A stretch of 64,000 nt of DNA. Source: Ovis canadensis. Its lineage: Eukaryota > Chordata > Mammalia > Artiodactyla > Bovidae. The position numbers were made by a program, and so were the translations under genes. The first letter of the stretch is position 1, and every line of letters begins with the position of its first letter. Below, piece by piece: positions 42,735 through 55,239 of this stretch. Location: the NCBI RefSeq assembly GCF_042477335.2, contig NC_091251.1, positions 84,149,501 through 84,213,500 of the forward strand, read 5' to 3'. The notes beneath the pieces are model-generated. The model was not told the DNA's origin and ran no database searches. It saw only the letters and a program-made list of their open reading frames with translations.

Positions 42735-45700
42735 GTATCAGTTCAGTTGCTCTGTCATGTCCAAATCTTTGCAACCACATAGACTGCAGCATGCCAGGCT
42801 TCCCTGTCCATCACCAACTCCCGCATGTTCAAACTCATGTCCATCAAGTCAGTGATGCAATCCAACCATCTCATCCTCTGTCATCCCTTTCTTCTCCTGT
42901 CTTTAATCTTTCCCAGCATCAGGGTCTTTTCAAAGGAGTCAGTTATTCACATCAGGTGGCCAAAGTATTGGAGTTTCAGCTTCAGCATCCATCCTTCCAA
43001 TAAATAACCAGGACTCATTTCCTTTAGGACTGACTGGTTTGATCATCTTGCTGTTCAAGGACTGTCAAGAGTCTTCTCCAACACCACAGTTTGAGAGTAT
43101 CAATTATTCAGTGCTCAGCTTTCTTCATAGTCTAACTTTCACATCCATACATAACTACTGGAAAAATCATAGCTTGGACTAGACGGACCTTTGTTGGCAA
43201 AATAATGTCTCTGCTTTTTAATATGCTGTCTAGCTTGGCCATAGCTTTTCTTCCAAGAAGCAAGCGTCTTTTAATTTCATGGCTGCAGTCACCATCTACA
43301 GTGATTGTGGAGCCCCCAAGATGAAGTCTCTCACTGTTACCATTGTTTCCCCATCTATTGGCCATGAAGCGATGGGACCAGATGCCATGATCTTAGTTTG
43401 CTGAATGTTGAGTTTTAAGCCAACTTTTTCACTCTCCTCTTTCACTTTCATCAAGAGGCTCTTTTGTTCTTTGCTTTCTGCCATAAGGGTGGTGTCATCT
43501 GAGGTTATTGATATTGCTCCTGGCAATCTTAATTGCAGCTTGTGCTTTATCCAGCCCAGTATTTCACATGATGTAACTCTGCATATAAATTAAATAAACA
43601 AAGTGACAGTATTCAGCCTTGATGTACTCCTGTCCTAATTTGGAACCAGTCAGTTGCTCCATGTCCAGTTCTAACTCATGTCTATTGACCAGATACAGAT
43701 TTCTCAGGAGGCAGGTCAGGTGGTCTGGTATTCCCATCTCTTTTGGAATTTTCCAGTTTATTGTGATCCACACAGTCAAAGGCTTTGGCATAGTCAATAA
43801 AGCAGAAGTAGACATTTTTCTGGAACCCTCTTGCTTTTTCGATGGTCCAATGGATGTTGGCAATTTGATCTCTGGTTCCTCTGCCTTTTCTAAATCCAGC
43901 TTGAACATCTGGAAGTTCAAGGTTCACATACTGTTAAAGCCTGGCTTGGAGAATTTTAAGCATTATTTTGCTAGGGAGTGAGATCAGTGCAATTGTGTGG
44001 TAGTTTGAACATTCTTTGGCATTGCCTTTCTTTGGGATTGGAATGAAAACTGACCTTTTCCAGTCCTGTGGCCACTGCTGAGTTTTCCCAGTTTGATGGC
44101 ATATTGAGTGCAGCACTTTCACAGCATCATCTTTTAGGATTTGAAATAGTTCAATTGGAATTTCATCACCTCCACTAGCTTTGTTCATTATAATGCTTCC
44201 TAAGGCCCACTTGACTTCACATTCCAGGATGTCTGGCACTAGGGGAGTGATCACACCATCGTGATTATCTGGGTCATGAAGATCTTTTTTGTACAGTTCT
44301 TCTGTGTATTCTTGCCATCTCTTCTTAATATCTTCTGCTTCTGTTAGGTCCACACCATTTCTGTCCTTTATTGTGCCAAACTTTGCATGAAATATTCCTT
44401 TGGTATCTCTAATTTTCTTGAAGAGATCTCCAGCTTTCCCATTCTGTTTTCCTCTATTTCTTTTCATTGATCAAGCCTGAGGCAGGCTTTCTTATCTCTC
44501 CTTGCTAGTCTTTGGAACTCTGCATTCAAATGGGTATGCCTTTCCTTTTCTTCTTTGCCTTTCACTTAGGGTTTTTTTCACTTTGCCTTTTCTCAGCTAT
44601 TTGTAAGGTCTCCTCAGAAAACCATTTGCCTTTTTTTTTTCCTGGGGATGGTCTTGATCACTGCCTCCTGTACAATGTCACGAACCTCCGTCCATAGTTC
44701 TTCAGGCACTCTGTCTATCAGATCTAATCCCTTGAATCTATTTGTCACTTCCACTATATAGTTGGAAGGGATTTTATTTGGGTCATACCTGAATGGTCTA
44801 GTGGTTTTCCCTACTTTCTTCAATTTAAGTCTGAATTTGGCAATAAGGAGTTCATGATCTGAGCCAGTCAGATCCCAGTCTTGTTTTTGCTGACTATATA
44901 GAGCTTCTCCATCTTCGGCTACAAAGAATAAAATCAGTTTGATTTTGGTATTGACTATCTGGTGATGTCCATGTGTAGAGTCGTCTCCTGTGTTGTTGAA
45001 AGAGGATGTTTACTCTGACCAGTGAGTTCTCTTGGCATAATTCTGTTAGCCTTTGCCATGCTTAATTTTGTCCTCCAAGGACAAATTTGCGTCTTATTCC
45101 AGGTATTTTTTGACTTCCTACTTTTGCATTCCAGTCCATTATAATGAAAAGGACATCTCTTTTGGGTGTTAGTTCTAGAAGGTCTTGTAGGTCTTCATAG
45201 AACTGTTCAACTTCAGCTTCTTCATCATTACTGGTTGGGGCATAGACTTGGATTACTGTGATATTGAATGGTTTTCCTTGGTAATGAAAGAACATTTTGT
45301 CATTTTTGAGACTGCACCAAAGTACTACATTTTGGACTCTTTTTTGACTATGAAGGCTACTCTATTTCTAAGGGATTTTTGCCCACAGTAGTAGATATAA
45401 TGACCATCTGAGTTAAATATACCCATTCCATTCCATTTTAGTTCACTGAGTTCCTAAAATGTTGATGTTCATTCTTGCCATCTTCTGTTTGATAAGTTCC
45501 AATTTACCTCAATTCATGGAGCTAACATTCAAAGTTCCTATGCAATATTGTTCTTTACAGCATTGGATTTTACTTCCATCACCAGTCACATCCACAGCTG
45601 GACATTGTTTTTGCCTTGGTTCTGTCTCTTCATTATTTCTGGAGTTATTTCTCTGCTCTACTCTGGTAGCATATTGGGTACCTACAGACTTGGAGAGTTC

Positions 45701-45900
45701 ATCTTTCATCTTTCAGTTTCCTATATTTTTGCCTTTTCATCCTGTTCATGGGGTTCTCAAGGCAGGAATGCTAAAGTAGTTTGCCATTCCCTTCTCCAGT
45801 GGACCACAATTTGTAAGAACTCTCCACCATGACCTGTTGGTCTTGGGTGGCCCTACACATCATGACTCATAGTTTTATTGAATTAGACAAGGCTGTGGTC
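42735..45900 (-). mobile_element. BovB LINE, near full length (about 3.2 kb), inactive
   Basis: The 3' end ('cagttcagttgctctgtcat') is at 42735. The 5' end runs through 'ttctccagtggaccacaatt' to 'gacaaggctgtggtc' at 45900, which matches the expected length. Minus-strand relics cover endonuclease (45295-45062, VIQVYAPTSNDEEAEVEQF), linker (44467-43934), RT (43920-43564) and C-terminus (43365-43132). An 8-base deletion at 43500/43501 removes the Tyr-Ala of YADD (reads ITSDDTTLMAE) and shifts frame. Several more frameshifts are present. Confidence 0.96.
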
Positions 45901-47441
45901 TAACTCAATTTTAAATTAAAATTAAAACTAGGATTCTGCAAATTTGGATTATAATCTTGTCTATTTGACTAATTTTCTGTGAGATCTCATGCCATGAACC
46001 TATTTCTTAGAGAATTATATTCAACAGTTTTGTAAACCGGCTTTGACTATCAAATAGGATGATAGATGTGAATGTGCTTTAAAAATATTAAATGTACTAA
46101 TCAAAGATGAAGGATTATTATTCTTATTAATTAAAATTTTGGTCTTTGACTTTGTCTACCTACTACTAAGTAATGACATTCATTATGTATTTCTCTGTTT
46201 AATTTTTTTCAAGCTGTGAGTTAAATTATTTTGGGTGAGTTTTGTCATAAAGTTTTGGAGCTGGAAGGGACTTTGAAGATTCTATAGCTCAAAACTCTCA
46301 TTTTTCAGACGATAAAATTGAGTCCCAAAGAAGAGTAGGTTATCTAGATATCAGATGGGATAAAACATCAGGTATCCAAGATATTGATGCATATATCATA
46401 CTTATTTCATCACATCAAACAAGAGTGCTCTCAGATATTATGCTTCCTATCAGAAATTATTCAATGAACAATTGTCCACCGTGCTTATTCCACAGGCTTC
46501 CAAGTAAGCTATATGATATTTATTACCACCACTCCTTATTCCCAATTTTTTTCACACTAGTGTTCATGGAGCCCAGGTTTTAGGAGGTTGACAAAATGGT
46601 ATTTATTGACTTCCTTTTTTGTTCTAGACACTATTCAAGGCATTAAAGATTTAGCACTCAACAAGACAGAAAACCACTGCCAGAGCTTATAGTCTACTGA
46701 AATACTAGGCATAAAAGGATACATGTGTTGTTAAAAGTAACCTATTCTCTCAAGCTTATAGGACACACAGCTAATACTCTTTTGGGCAGTGTATTTCTTT
46801 AGTTGGAAAGCTCTATTGGACCGCTGCTTCTCCGTATTGGGTTAATATTCAAGATTCAGTCTTCCAAGAGGTAGTTTACAAGTCTTTGAGTCTTCTAAGA
46901 ATATGTCTATGGAAACCCACATGCAATATAAGAACCACCTGTATGTCTCATATCTGCCTTTGTACTGAATGACACATGTATTTTGCTTATACCCTTGGTG
47001 GCATTCATTTCCTAAACACCCAGCAGCCCTTGGTTAAGCAGGAAGAAGAAAAGAGCCAGCTTTTAAAATCTGGGTCTGACCATTTTATTTGCCCTTTACT
47101 TTTCAGAGCAGAGAGTATTCATTCATCTATTTTATCCTCTGGGTTCTTCTCCTTTGCACCAGCTGGCAATCAATTGCTATATATGTTCTTCTGATTGGAG
47201 TAGTGAGAACAGGGTGTGTAAAGCTCTGAGAAACAGAGCTGGGATCCAGGAGCCAATGGGCCACTGACAGAGCTGAAATGAACAAGCAAAAACTAAGCTG
47301 TAGACAACTCTTTGATGATCAACTAATGGCTAGTTGAAAGATAACCTGGTGGGAATGATAGCAAGTAAAGGGTCAGAAATTAAAAGAGTGGAACAGCAAA
47401 CAGTTGGTGAGTCTCCTATGATGGTGTCAATTTTACTTGAC
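45901..47441. other. Intergenic stretch with traces of ancient repeats
   Basis: 46253-46345 ('tggagctggaagggactttg', 'catttttcagacgataaaat') and 46600-46720 look like very old mammalian repeats. The remainder is AT-rich with no gene signal. Confidence 0.45.
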
Positions 47442-48793
47442 TTCAGTTCAGTTCCTCAGTCATGTCCGACTCTTTGTGGCCCCATAAATTGCAGCACGCC
47501 AGGCCTCCCAGTCCATCACCAACTCCCAGAGTTCACCCAAACCCACGTTCATCGAGTTGGTGATGCCATCCAGCCATCTTATCCTCTGTCATCCCCTTTT
47601 CCTCCTGCTCCCAATCCCTCCCAGCATCAAAGTCTTTTCCAGTGAGTCAACTCTTTGCATGAGGTGGCCAAAGTACTGGAGTTTCAGCTTTAGCATCATT
47701 CCTTGCAAGGAACACCAGGACTGATCTCCTTTAGAATGGACAGGTTGGATCTCCTTGCAGTCAATGGGATTCTCAAGAGTCTTCTCCAACACCACAGTTC
47801 AAAAGCATCAATTCTTTGGTACTCAGCTTTCTTCACAGTCCAACTCTCACATCCATACATGGCTACTGGAAAAACCATAGCCTTGACTAGATGGACCTTT
47901 GTTGGCAAAGTAATGTCTCTGCTTTTGAATATGCTGTCTAGGTTGGTCATAACTTTCCTTCCAAGGAGTAAGCGTCTTTTAATCTCATGGCTGCAATCAC
48001 CATCTGCAGTGATTTTGGAGCCCCCCAAAATAAAGTCTGACAGTTTCCACTATTTCCCCATCTATTTGCCATGAAGTGATGGGACCAGATGCCATGATCT
48101 TCGTTTTCTGAATGTTGAGCTTTAAGCCAACTTTTTCACTCTCCTCCTTCACTTTCATCAACAGGCTTTTAGTTCCACTTCACTTTCTGCTATAAGGGTG
48201 GTGTCATCTGCATATTTTCTCCCGGCAATCTTGATTCCAGCTTGTGCTTCTTCCAGCTCAATGTTTCTCATGATGTACTCTGCATAGAAGTTAAATAAGC
48301 AGGGTGACAATATACAGCCTTGACGTACTCCTTTTCCTATTTGGAACCAGTCTGTTGTTCCATGTCCAGTTCTAACTGTTGCTTCCTGACCTGCATACAG
48401 GTTTCTCAAGAGGCAGGTCAGGTGGTCTGGTATTCCCATCTCTTTCAGAATTTTCCACTGTTTATTTGTGATCCACACAGTCAAAGGCTTTGGCATAGTC
48501 AATAAAGCAGAAATAGATGTTTTTCTGGAACTCTCTTGCTTTTTCCATGATCCAGTGTATGTTGGCAATTTGATCTCTGGTTCCTCTGCCTTTTCTAAAA
48601 CCAGCTTGAACATCAGGAAGTTCACGGTTCACATATTGCTGAAGCCTGGCTTGGAGAATTTTGAGCATTACTTTACTAGTGTGTCAGATGAGTGCAATTG
48701 TGTGGTAGTTTGAGCATTCTCTGGCATTGCCTTTCTTTGGGATTGGAATGCAAACTGACCTTTTCCAGTCCTTTGGCCATGGCTGAGTTTTCC
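47442..48793 (-). mobile_element. BovB LINE, 1.35-kb 3' part, reverse
   Basis: From 'cttcagttcagttcctcagt' to a 5' truncation near 48793. Minus-strand frames: C-terminal block (48028-47696) and RT (48625-48158) with IGKGVRQGCILSPCLF and KYADDTTLIAE. A 21-base deletion before YADD removes the NNL-type residues but keeps the frame. Confidence 0.96.
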
Positions 48794-48950
48794 AAATTGG
48801 GGTATAATTCACAAACAATAATATAAATCCATTTTATGCATTTGATGTGTTTTGAAATATGGATATACTTGTGTATCCACCATGACACCAATATGATAAC
48901 TTTCAGGACAGATTCCTGTTTTCCTACAATATAATTTTCTCATTTGGGTT
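48794..48950 (-). mobile_element. Old L1 3'UTR fragment, reverse
   Basis: 'ttggggtataattcacaaac' and 'tgatgtgttttgaaatatgg' resemble the reverse complement of old L1 3'UTR. Weak. Confidence 0.45.
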
Positions 48951-48969
48951 CTCCTAGAGTTCCTAGGAC

Positions 48970-49176
48970 TTCCCTGGTGGCTCAGACAGTAAAGCATCTG
49001 TCTACAATGCGGGAGACCTGGGTTCGATCCCTGAGTCAGGAAGATCCCCTGGAGAAGGAAATGGCAATCCACTCCAGTACTATTGCCTGGAAAATCCCAT
49101 GGACAGAGGAGCCTGATAGGCTACAGTCCATGGGGTCGCAAAGAGTTGAACAGGACTGAGTGACTTCAGTTAGAGG
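48970..49176 (+). mobile_element. Bov-tA SINE with target duplication
   Basis: Full-length forward copy ('ttccctggtggctcagacag', 'tgggttcgatccctgagtca', 'gtcgcaaagagttgaacagg'). The exact 9-base duplication tcctaggac lies at 48961-48969 and 49177-49185. Confidence 0.96.
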
Positions 49177-49185
49177 TCCTAGGAC

Positions 49186-50708
49186 AGGTAAGCTCTGGGA
49201 TTGTCTTTGCTCCAACAGAAAGTATCAGGGAAGTACCAGTAGTGACAAAACCTTGATGTAAAATCTTGTCCCTAAAGCTATAGGTTGCCATAGATACTGC
49301 TAGAAGGATCTGGACAGGGATTGGAGAACACCCATGCAGCAAGGATCACAGATGTTCCGCTGCTTGGTCACTTGGGGAGTGTAGAGGGAATAGTCAGGTC
49401 ATGTATCCAGATGCTTATCTGTCCAAATACAAAACCTTTTAACAACTTACTGGAATGTTTCTTTTTATCTCTCACAATCTCAAGAGTGTAGGCAGGAAAC
49501 GTGAAGGTGAGGATTGGGACTAGAAGGTATTGAAGTAATGAGAGACAATGTCTGTAATTCTCAAGATTCACCCCAAACCTTGGCACATAGGACATGCTCA
49601 GTATCTTAACCCCTGATAATAAGGTAATGCTGTGAAGCTTTGGATGCCTTGATGTTGCTTTGTAATTCACACTTACACAGGAGAGTAGTTAACCTGTCTT
49701 TGCAAGTCCACGTATAAAATTAACCAACTTCTTGCAACTGCCTCTGGTTCTTCACAGGCAAGTTCTGACACACTTAACCAAAGGACCTTTATAAATTTTC
49801 CAATATAAGAGCCAAACAGCTAATATTTCTGCATTACTCCCCCCCCCCCCCACACACACACATACACACAAAGAAAATCAAAGGGAAAACATTATCCACC
49901 CAAAATTTGGAAAATGTGAGTTGTGGCTTAGGGCACATGGAAAGAAAACCTAGCTAGAATAAATATTAGGCCATGTAAGATCCTTCTTTTCTTTCTCCTT
50001 TTTCTATCAGTTTTTCATTTTAAAATGCATATTTGAAAATCCCTGGATATAACAAAAGATGCAACCTGTAGTGGAAATTATTTAGAAAAAAAAAACCTTT
50101 TAAATGGCATATTCACTGGCATTTTTAATATTCTGGTAGTGTTTTCTTCCTGATAGAAACCACAGTCGTTTTGCAGAGGATGACTAGACTGCAAAATTTA
50201 TAAAAGTAAGCACTTCTGACATAATACTTATTTTGGGATTCTCTCACCTACCCTCAATCATCTGACTGCCGGAATCACTATATTAAAAAAAGTTTTCTTT
50301 GTAGCATCAAAACCAAGTTGGATGGAGATGTACAGAAATTCTGGAACGTTACAGTATAGCAAGAGCTATCGTTTAGTAGGGTTTTGGTAGAAATTCAGCA
50401 GACTGTATTTTGAACTTGAAGATTTTCTCTTCTAGAGATATGTGAGCAAATCTGAATTTTGGCCCCAAAGAAGCAATAATTATGTAATATTAACTCATAT
50501 CACAACTATAAATGCTCAAAATCTAGCAAGCAAATTCTTAAAACTCCTAATTTAGAATTCTTAGATTCATAGTGTACTTTTCACCCTTCATTTTCATAAA
50601 AATCAGATGGAGCTAAGCTGGTTTGAACCAGGTTTTGAAATTGTTGGTTATTTACAATAAAGAGGCTTCATGTCCTTGCAGGTGGACAAATAGAATGTAT
50701 GATATGCA
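49186..50708. other. Intergenic stretch, nothing assigned
   Basis: Contains a poly-C/(AC)n compound microsatellite (49839-49872). No repeat family or gene otherwise. The minus-strand frame 49670-49368 is unrecognised. Confidence 0.45.
49839..49872 (+). repeat. Compound poly-C / (AC)n microsatellite
   Basis: Thirteen C followed by an AC array with one T interruption. Likely polymorphic. Confidence 0.93.
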
Positions 50709-50914
50709 TGGCTTCCCTGGTGGCTCAGACGGTAAAGAATTCGCTGCAATGTGGGAGACATGGGTTCAATCCCTGGGTTGGCAAGATCCCCTGGAGGAGG
50801 GAATGGCAACTCAGTATTCTTGCCTGGAGAATATTCATGGACAGAGGTGCCTGGCAAGCTGCAGTCCATGGGGTTGCAAAGATTTGGACACAACTGAACA
50901 ACTAAGCACAGCAC
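50709..50914 (+). mobile_element. Bov-tA SINE
   Basis: 'ggcttccctggtggctcaga', 'tgggttcaatccctgggttg', 'ctgcagtccatggggttgca', 'ggacacaactgaacaactaa'. A 3-base deletion in 'caactcagtattcttgcctg' distinguishes this copy. Confidence 0.95.
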
Positions 50915-51977
50915 ATCATGGTGTATAAAATCAGAGTAGCTGCTGTAGAGATAGTAAGGATGAAGAAGAGAGGAAAATATTTTTTAACTGGTTAGAATAG
51001 TGTGTATAGGTAGAAAGCTATTTTCTGTATTTATAATTCATTTAAGGTTGATAGCTTCCATGAACAGAAATTGACATGGTAGGGTTTTCCCAAAGCAAAC
51101 TGTATTATGAAAGTTAGTCTTTCTAGTTGTTGAATGTCTCTGCTAATCTAGATAAACTCCATTTCATTTGTTATCAAATTTAAGAGATCTTTTCATAGAT
51201 GTTAATGTTACATTAATTTTACTTTAAAATTCTTGTGATTTTGCATTCTTCTTCATTGTACATCTGTTTATTATAAATATTGAAATTGTTAGATATATAC
51301 AAATTGAGGAGAAATAACCTACAAACAATATCACATCAAAAGAACTCAACAGGTAGACGAAGTATATACTAGTCTATCATTTGTACAAAAAGGAAAGGGC
51401 ATGAGACAGATTTTTTGGTATATTAACTGAATATCTCTGTGTAGACACAAATAATTGGTAACAGCAGGTCCTTCTACAAAGAAAGAATAGGCAAGAGAAG
51501 TCAGGACAACTTTTTTATGTTTGTTCATTTGCTGCATTTGATTTTTTTTTTCCTAGCCAAATGCGTAACACACCCACACAGGTAGTTATATTACTTGACT
51601 TTTCCTCATTCTAAAATAGACACTAGGTTTTTGTCCCCCCACCCGCATCTTCCACTGCTTTGAGCATTTTTTGCCACACAGGTATCACAGTTTGAATAAC
51701 ATAAAGGAGTGGCATGGTTTTACTGGTTCCTAGCTTTTTGACTTTGTATTTCTAGCTCTTTGACCATAAACTTACTGTTCCATAATGGGACCACCACAAT
51801 TTCTAACTCATAAGCTGTCCTCATGCTTAAATGAAAGAGCACTTATAAAAATCCTTAGCACAGTGCTTAGAATATGGCCAGTGTTCAAGAGATGATTGTT
51901 CTTTGTACTGGTTACCATCCTATCTTCTGGGGCTGCCAAGATAAAAGTTCCTGTCCATAAAAAGTCTCCATACTCTA
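50915..51977. other. Intergenic stretch, nothing assigned
   Basis: AT-rich; a T run at 51543-51551. No gene or repeat family recognised. Confidence 0.5.
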
Positions 51978-52200
51978 TGTGCGTGCAAAGTCATTTCAGT
52001 CGTGTCTGACGGTGTATGGCCCTATGGACCTTAGCCTGCTAGGCTTTTTGGTCCATGGGATTCTCCAGGCATGAATACTGGAGTGGGTTGCCATGCTCTC
52101 CTCCAGGGGGATCTTCCCGACCCAGGAATCAAATCTGCATCTCTTATATCTTCTGCATTGGCAGATGGTTTCTCTACCACTAATACCACCTGGGAAGCCC
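51978..52200 (-). mobile_element. Bov-tA SINE, reverse
   Basis: 'gtcatttcagtcgtgtctga' to 'ccacctgggaagccc'. A short insertion (catctcttatatcttctg) sits in the tRNA-like part. Short repeats of actctat flank it (51972-51978 and 52207-52213). Confidence 0.92.
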
Positions 52201-52729
52201 CTCTACACTCTATAATGGCACACAAACCTGCATATTAAGTGAGAAGTATAAGTCTGGCCATAATAGAAGGGTTACTATATATATTGAATCAATGAATGAA
52301 ACATGATATGTTTTAAGTATGCTAACATATTGGTGTGGTCTGGGATGGGATGGGGGCTAGGAAGTGGGCAAGGCAGATTCTTAATAAGCATCTTTTTTTG
52401 GTTTATTAAATTATCAACTTTTATACAGATGGAAAAAGTTGAAATCCTGAAAGTATTTGGATCAGATCAAGAGGTATTAGTTCCATTTATTTTCAAAGAA
52501 AAGTTCTCTTTTCTTTTATGTCTTTACTTTCTAGAAATGAAAAACCTTAAGAAGCTGTGACTTAGAGAATCTCCCAACTGACTCTGACATTGGAAAAATA
52601 CCCAAAGATCACTTTTCTTGCTAGTCAAAGGGATGCTTCAGCAAGATTTATTCCTACAAATTTAAGCCCCTTGCTTTATTCAGGAATATATGAAAACTTG
52701 ACTTTGGGAGAGTATTCCACTTTTCTTTT
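52201..52729. other. Intergenic stretch, nothing assigned
   Basis: No repeat family recognised. The frame 52303-52560 lacks any domain. Confidence 0.5.
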
Positions 52730-54534
52730 GTAATCAATACATTTTATTTCTTATAGTAATTTTAGGTTTACAGAAAAGTTAAACAGACAGTACAGAGAAT
52801 TCCCATGTCCTCCTTCTTACTCCACTTACAAACCCACAGTTTTCTCTATTACTGACATCTTGTATTGGTGTGTTACATTTGTTATAATTGATGAACCAAG
52901 ATTGATATATTGCTATTGAGTAAAGTTCACAGTTTACATTAGGGTCCATACTTTGTACATTTCAATGAGTTTTGCCATGCATAATGTCATGTATCCACCA
53001 TTAGATTATCATACAAAATAGTTTCTCTCCCCTAAAAATCCTATGCATTCCTCCTCTGCTCCTCCTACTCCCTGGCAGCCAAAACTTTTCCAGAATGCCA
53101 TATAGCTAGAATTGTACACAATGAAGCTGTTCCAGATTGGCTTCTTTCACTTAGCAGTGTGCATTTAAGGTCTTCCTTAAACATTCATTTAATGCCATTC
53201 AGTGGCTTGATAGCTCATTTCTTTTTAGCACTGATGGATAGTCCATTGTTTATCCATTTACTTCTTGGCAAGTTTTAGTTGCAAATTCTTCACAATTAGG
53301 AATAAAGTTGCTATAACTATTTATGTGCAGGTTTAGTGTGAACTTAACTTTTCATGCTCCTTTGGGTAAATATCTAGGAGTGTGACTGCTGGATTGTATG
53401 GTAAGACTATGTTTGCTTTGTAAAAGACAAACTGTCTTTCAGCATGACTGTACCATTGTGCATTGCTACCTGCAATGAATGAGAGTTCCTAGTGTTCCTT
53501 GTGTTTGCATTAGGTGATATTCTGGATCTTAGCCATTTTAAATATGTAGTGGTATATCACTGTTACTTACTGTGTAATTCCCTAACAAGATATGATGTTG
53601 GGCATTTCTTTCTTTTTTTTGGGGGGGGGTGGGCATTTCTTTTAGGCTTGTTTTCTGTTTGTATATATTCTTTTGTGAGGTATCTGTTCAGAATTTTTGC
53701 CCAGTTTTTAACTGAGTTATCTATTTTCTTATTGTTGAGTTTTAAGTTCTTTGTATATTGTAGATAAAAGTCGTCTATGAGAGATGTTTTGCAAATATTT
53801 TCTGCCAGTTTGTGGCTTGAGTTTTCATTCTCCTAGCTGTGTCTTTTGCAAAGTAGAAGTTTTAAAATTAATGGAGTCCAATTTAGCTATTTTTCATCCA
53901 TGGATCATGTTTTTGGTACTAAAGTAAAGGTCACCTAGATTATCTCCTATGTTATCATCAAGAAACTTTATAGTTTTTCATTTTACATCCAGGTATAGGA
54001 TCTATCTTGAGTTAACTTTTGTGAAAGGTGTAATAAGGTTGAACTCTAGATTCAGTTTTTTGAATGTCCGGTTATTCCAGCACCACTTGTTGAAATGGCT
54101 ATTCTTTCTCCACTGGATTGCCTTTGTTTCTTTGTCAAAGGTCATTTGGCTATTTTTGTGGGGGTTATTTCTGAGTTCTCTATTCTATTTCATTGCTCCA
54201 TTTGCCTACTTTTCTGACAATAACATTCTGTCTTGATTACTGTAGCTCTGTAGTAAATCTTGACGTTTGGTAGAGTCAGTCCTCCTAATTTGTTCTTCTT
54301 CAATACTGTATTTACAGTTCTGATCTTTTGCCTTCCCATATAAACTTTAGAATCACTTTTTCAATGTTGCAAAGTAACTTGCTAGGGATTTGGACTGTAC
54401 GGAATGTATAGATCAATCAGGGGAAGAATTGACATCTTTAATTATGGGTTATCCTACCCATGAACATGAAATCTCTATTTATTTAGCTCTTCTCTGATTT
54501 CTCTCATTAGAGTTTTATAGTTTTCCTCACATAA

Positions 54535-54642
54535 TGAGTGATAGTCACTCAGCTGTGTCTGACTCTTTGTGACCCCATGGACTGTAGCTTGCCAGTCCAA
54601 CCCTAGAGTGGGTTGCCATTTCCTTCTCCATTTCCTTCTCCA
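54535..54642 (-). mobile_element. Bov-A fragment with 13-bp target duplication
   Basis: 'gtcactcagctgtgtctgac' to 'ggttgccatttccttctcca'. The exact duplication tttcctcacataa lies at 54522-54534 and 54643-54655. Two tandem tttccttctcca units (54619-54642) end the element. Confidence 0.92.
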
Positions 54643-54734
54643 TTTCCTCACATAAGTTTTGTATATATTAAGTTAGATTTTTACCTAAGTATTTCTTTTG
54701 GAGGGGTCTGCTAATATAAACAGTCTCATGTTTC

Positions 54735-54990
54735 CCCGCCAACTTTACTGAGATATAATTGGCTTATAATACTTTGTAAGTTTAAGATGTACAATGTGAT
54801 GATTTGATACATGAATCTTCTGCAAAATTCTGAGAACTCCAAGGTTGGTTAATACATCCTTTACCCCACCCAATTACCATTCTATTATAGTTGTTCTTGT
54901 TATGGTGAGGACCTTAAAACCCTACTCTCATAGCAACTTTCAAGTATACAATACAATACCATTAACTATAGTTCATAGTATTGTATATTT
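54735..54990 (-). mobile_element. Old L1 3' end nested in another L1
   Basis: 'actttactgagatataattg', 'taagtttaagatgtacaatg', 'tgatttgatacatgaatctt' and 'actctcatagcaactttcaa' are L1 3'UTR in reverse, sitting inside ORF2 sequence of the surrounding L1. Confidence 0.72.
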
Positions 54991-55239
54991 TTAATTCAAA
55001 TTCCGATTGCTTATTTCTTTATTTAGGAAAGCAATTGATTTTTTAATATTAACCTTATATCCAAATCTTGCTATTATTGATTATTCATTCCAGAGTTTTT
55101 CTGTTTGTGTTGTTTCTTGTCATTTCTGTGAATTCTATTTATTTGCCTTATTCTTTCTTTTTTTTCTTCTACTCCTTTTCTGCCTTCTTTGGTTTTAAAA
55201 GGAAGCTTTCCTTATGATTCATTCTATATATTTTCTCTC

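Larger units (their letters stand above)
52730..55200 (-). mobile_element. Old L1 LINE body, reverse, with nested insertions
   Basis: Reverse complement of L1 3'UTR and ORF2: 'ttttaggtttacagaaaagt', 'agtttacattagggtccata', 'tgggtaaatatctaggagtg', 'cagcaccacttgttgaaatg', 'gattactgtagctctgtagt', 'ctagggatttggactgtacg'. It is interrupted by a Bov-A (54535-54642) and by a second L1 3' end (about 54735-54990), after which 'ttaggaaagcaattgatttt' continues the host element. Confidence 0.82.
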
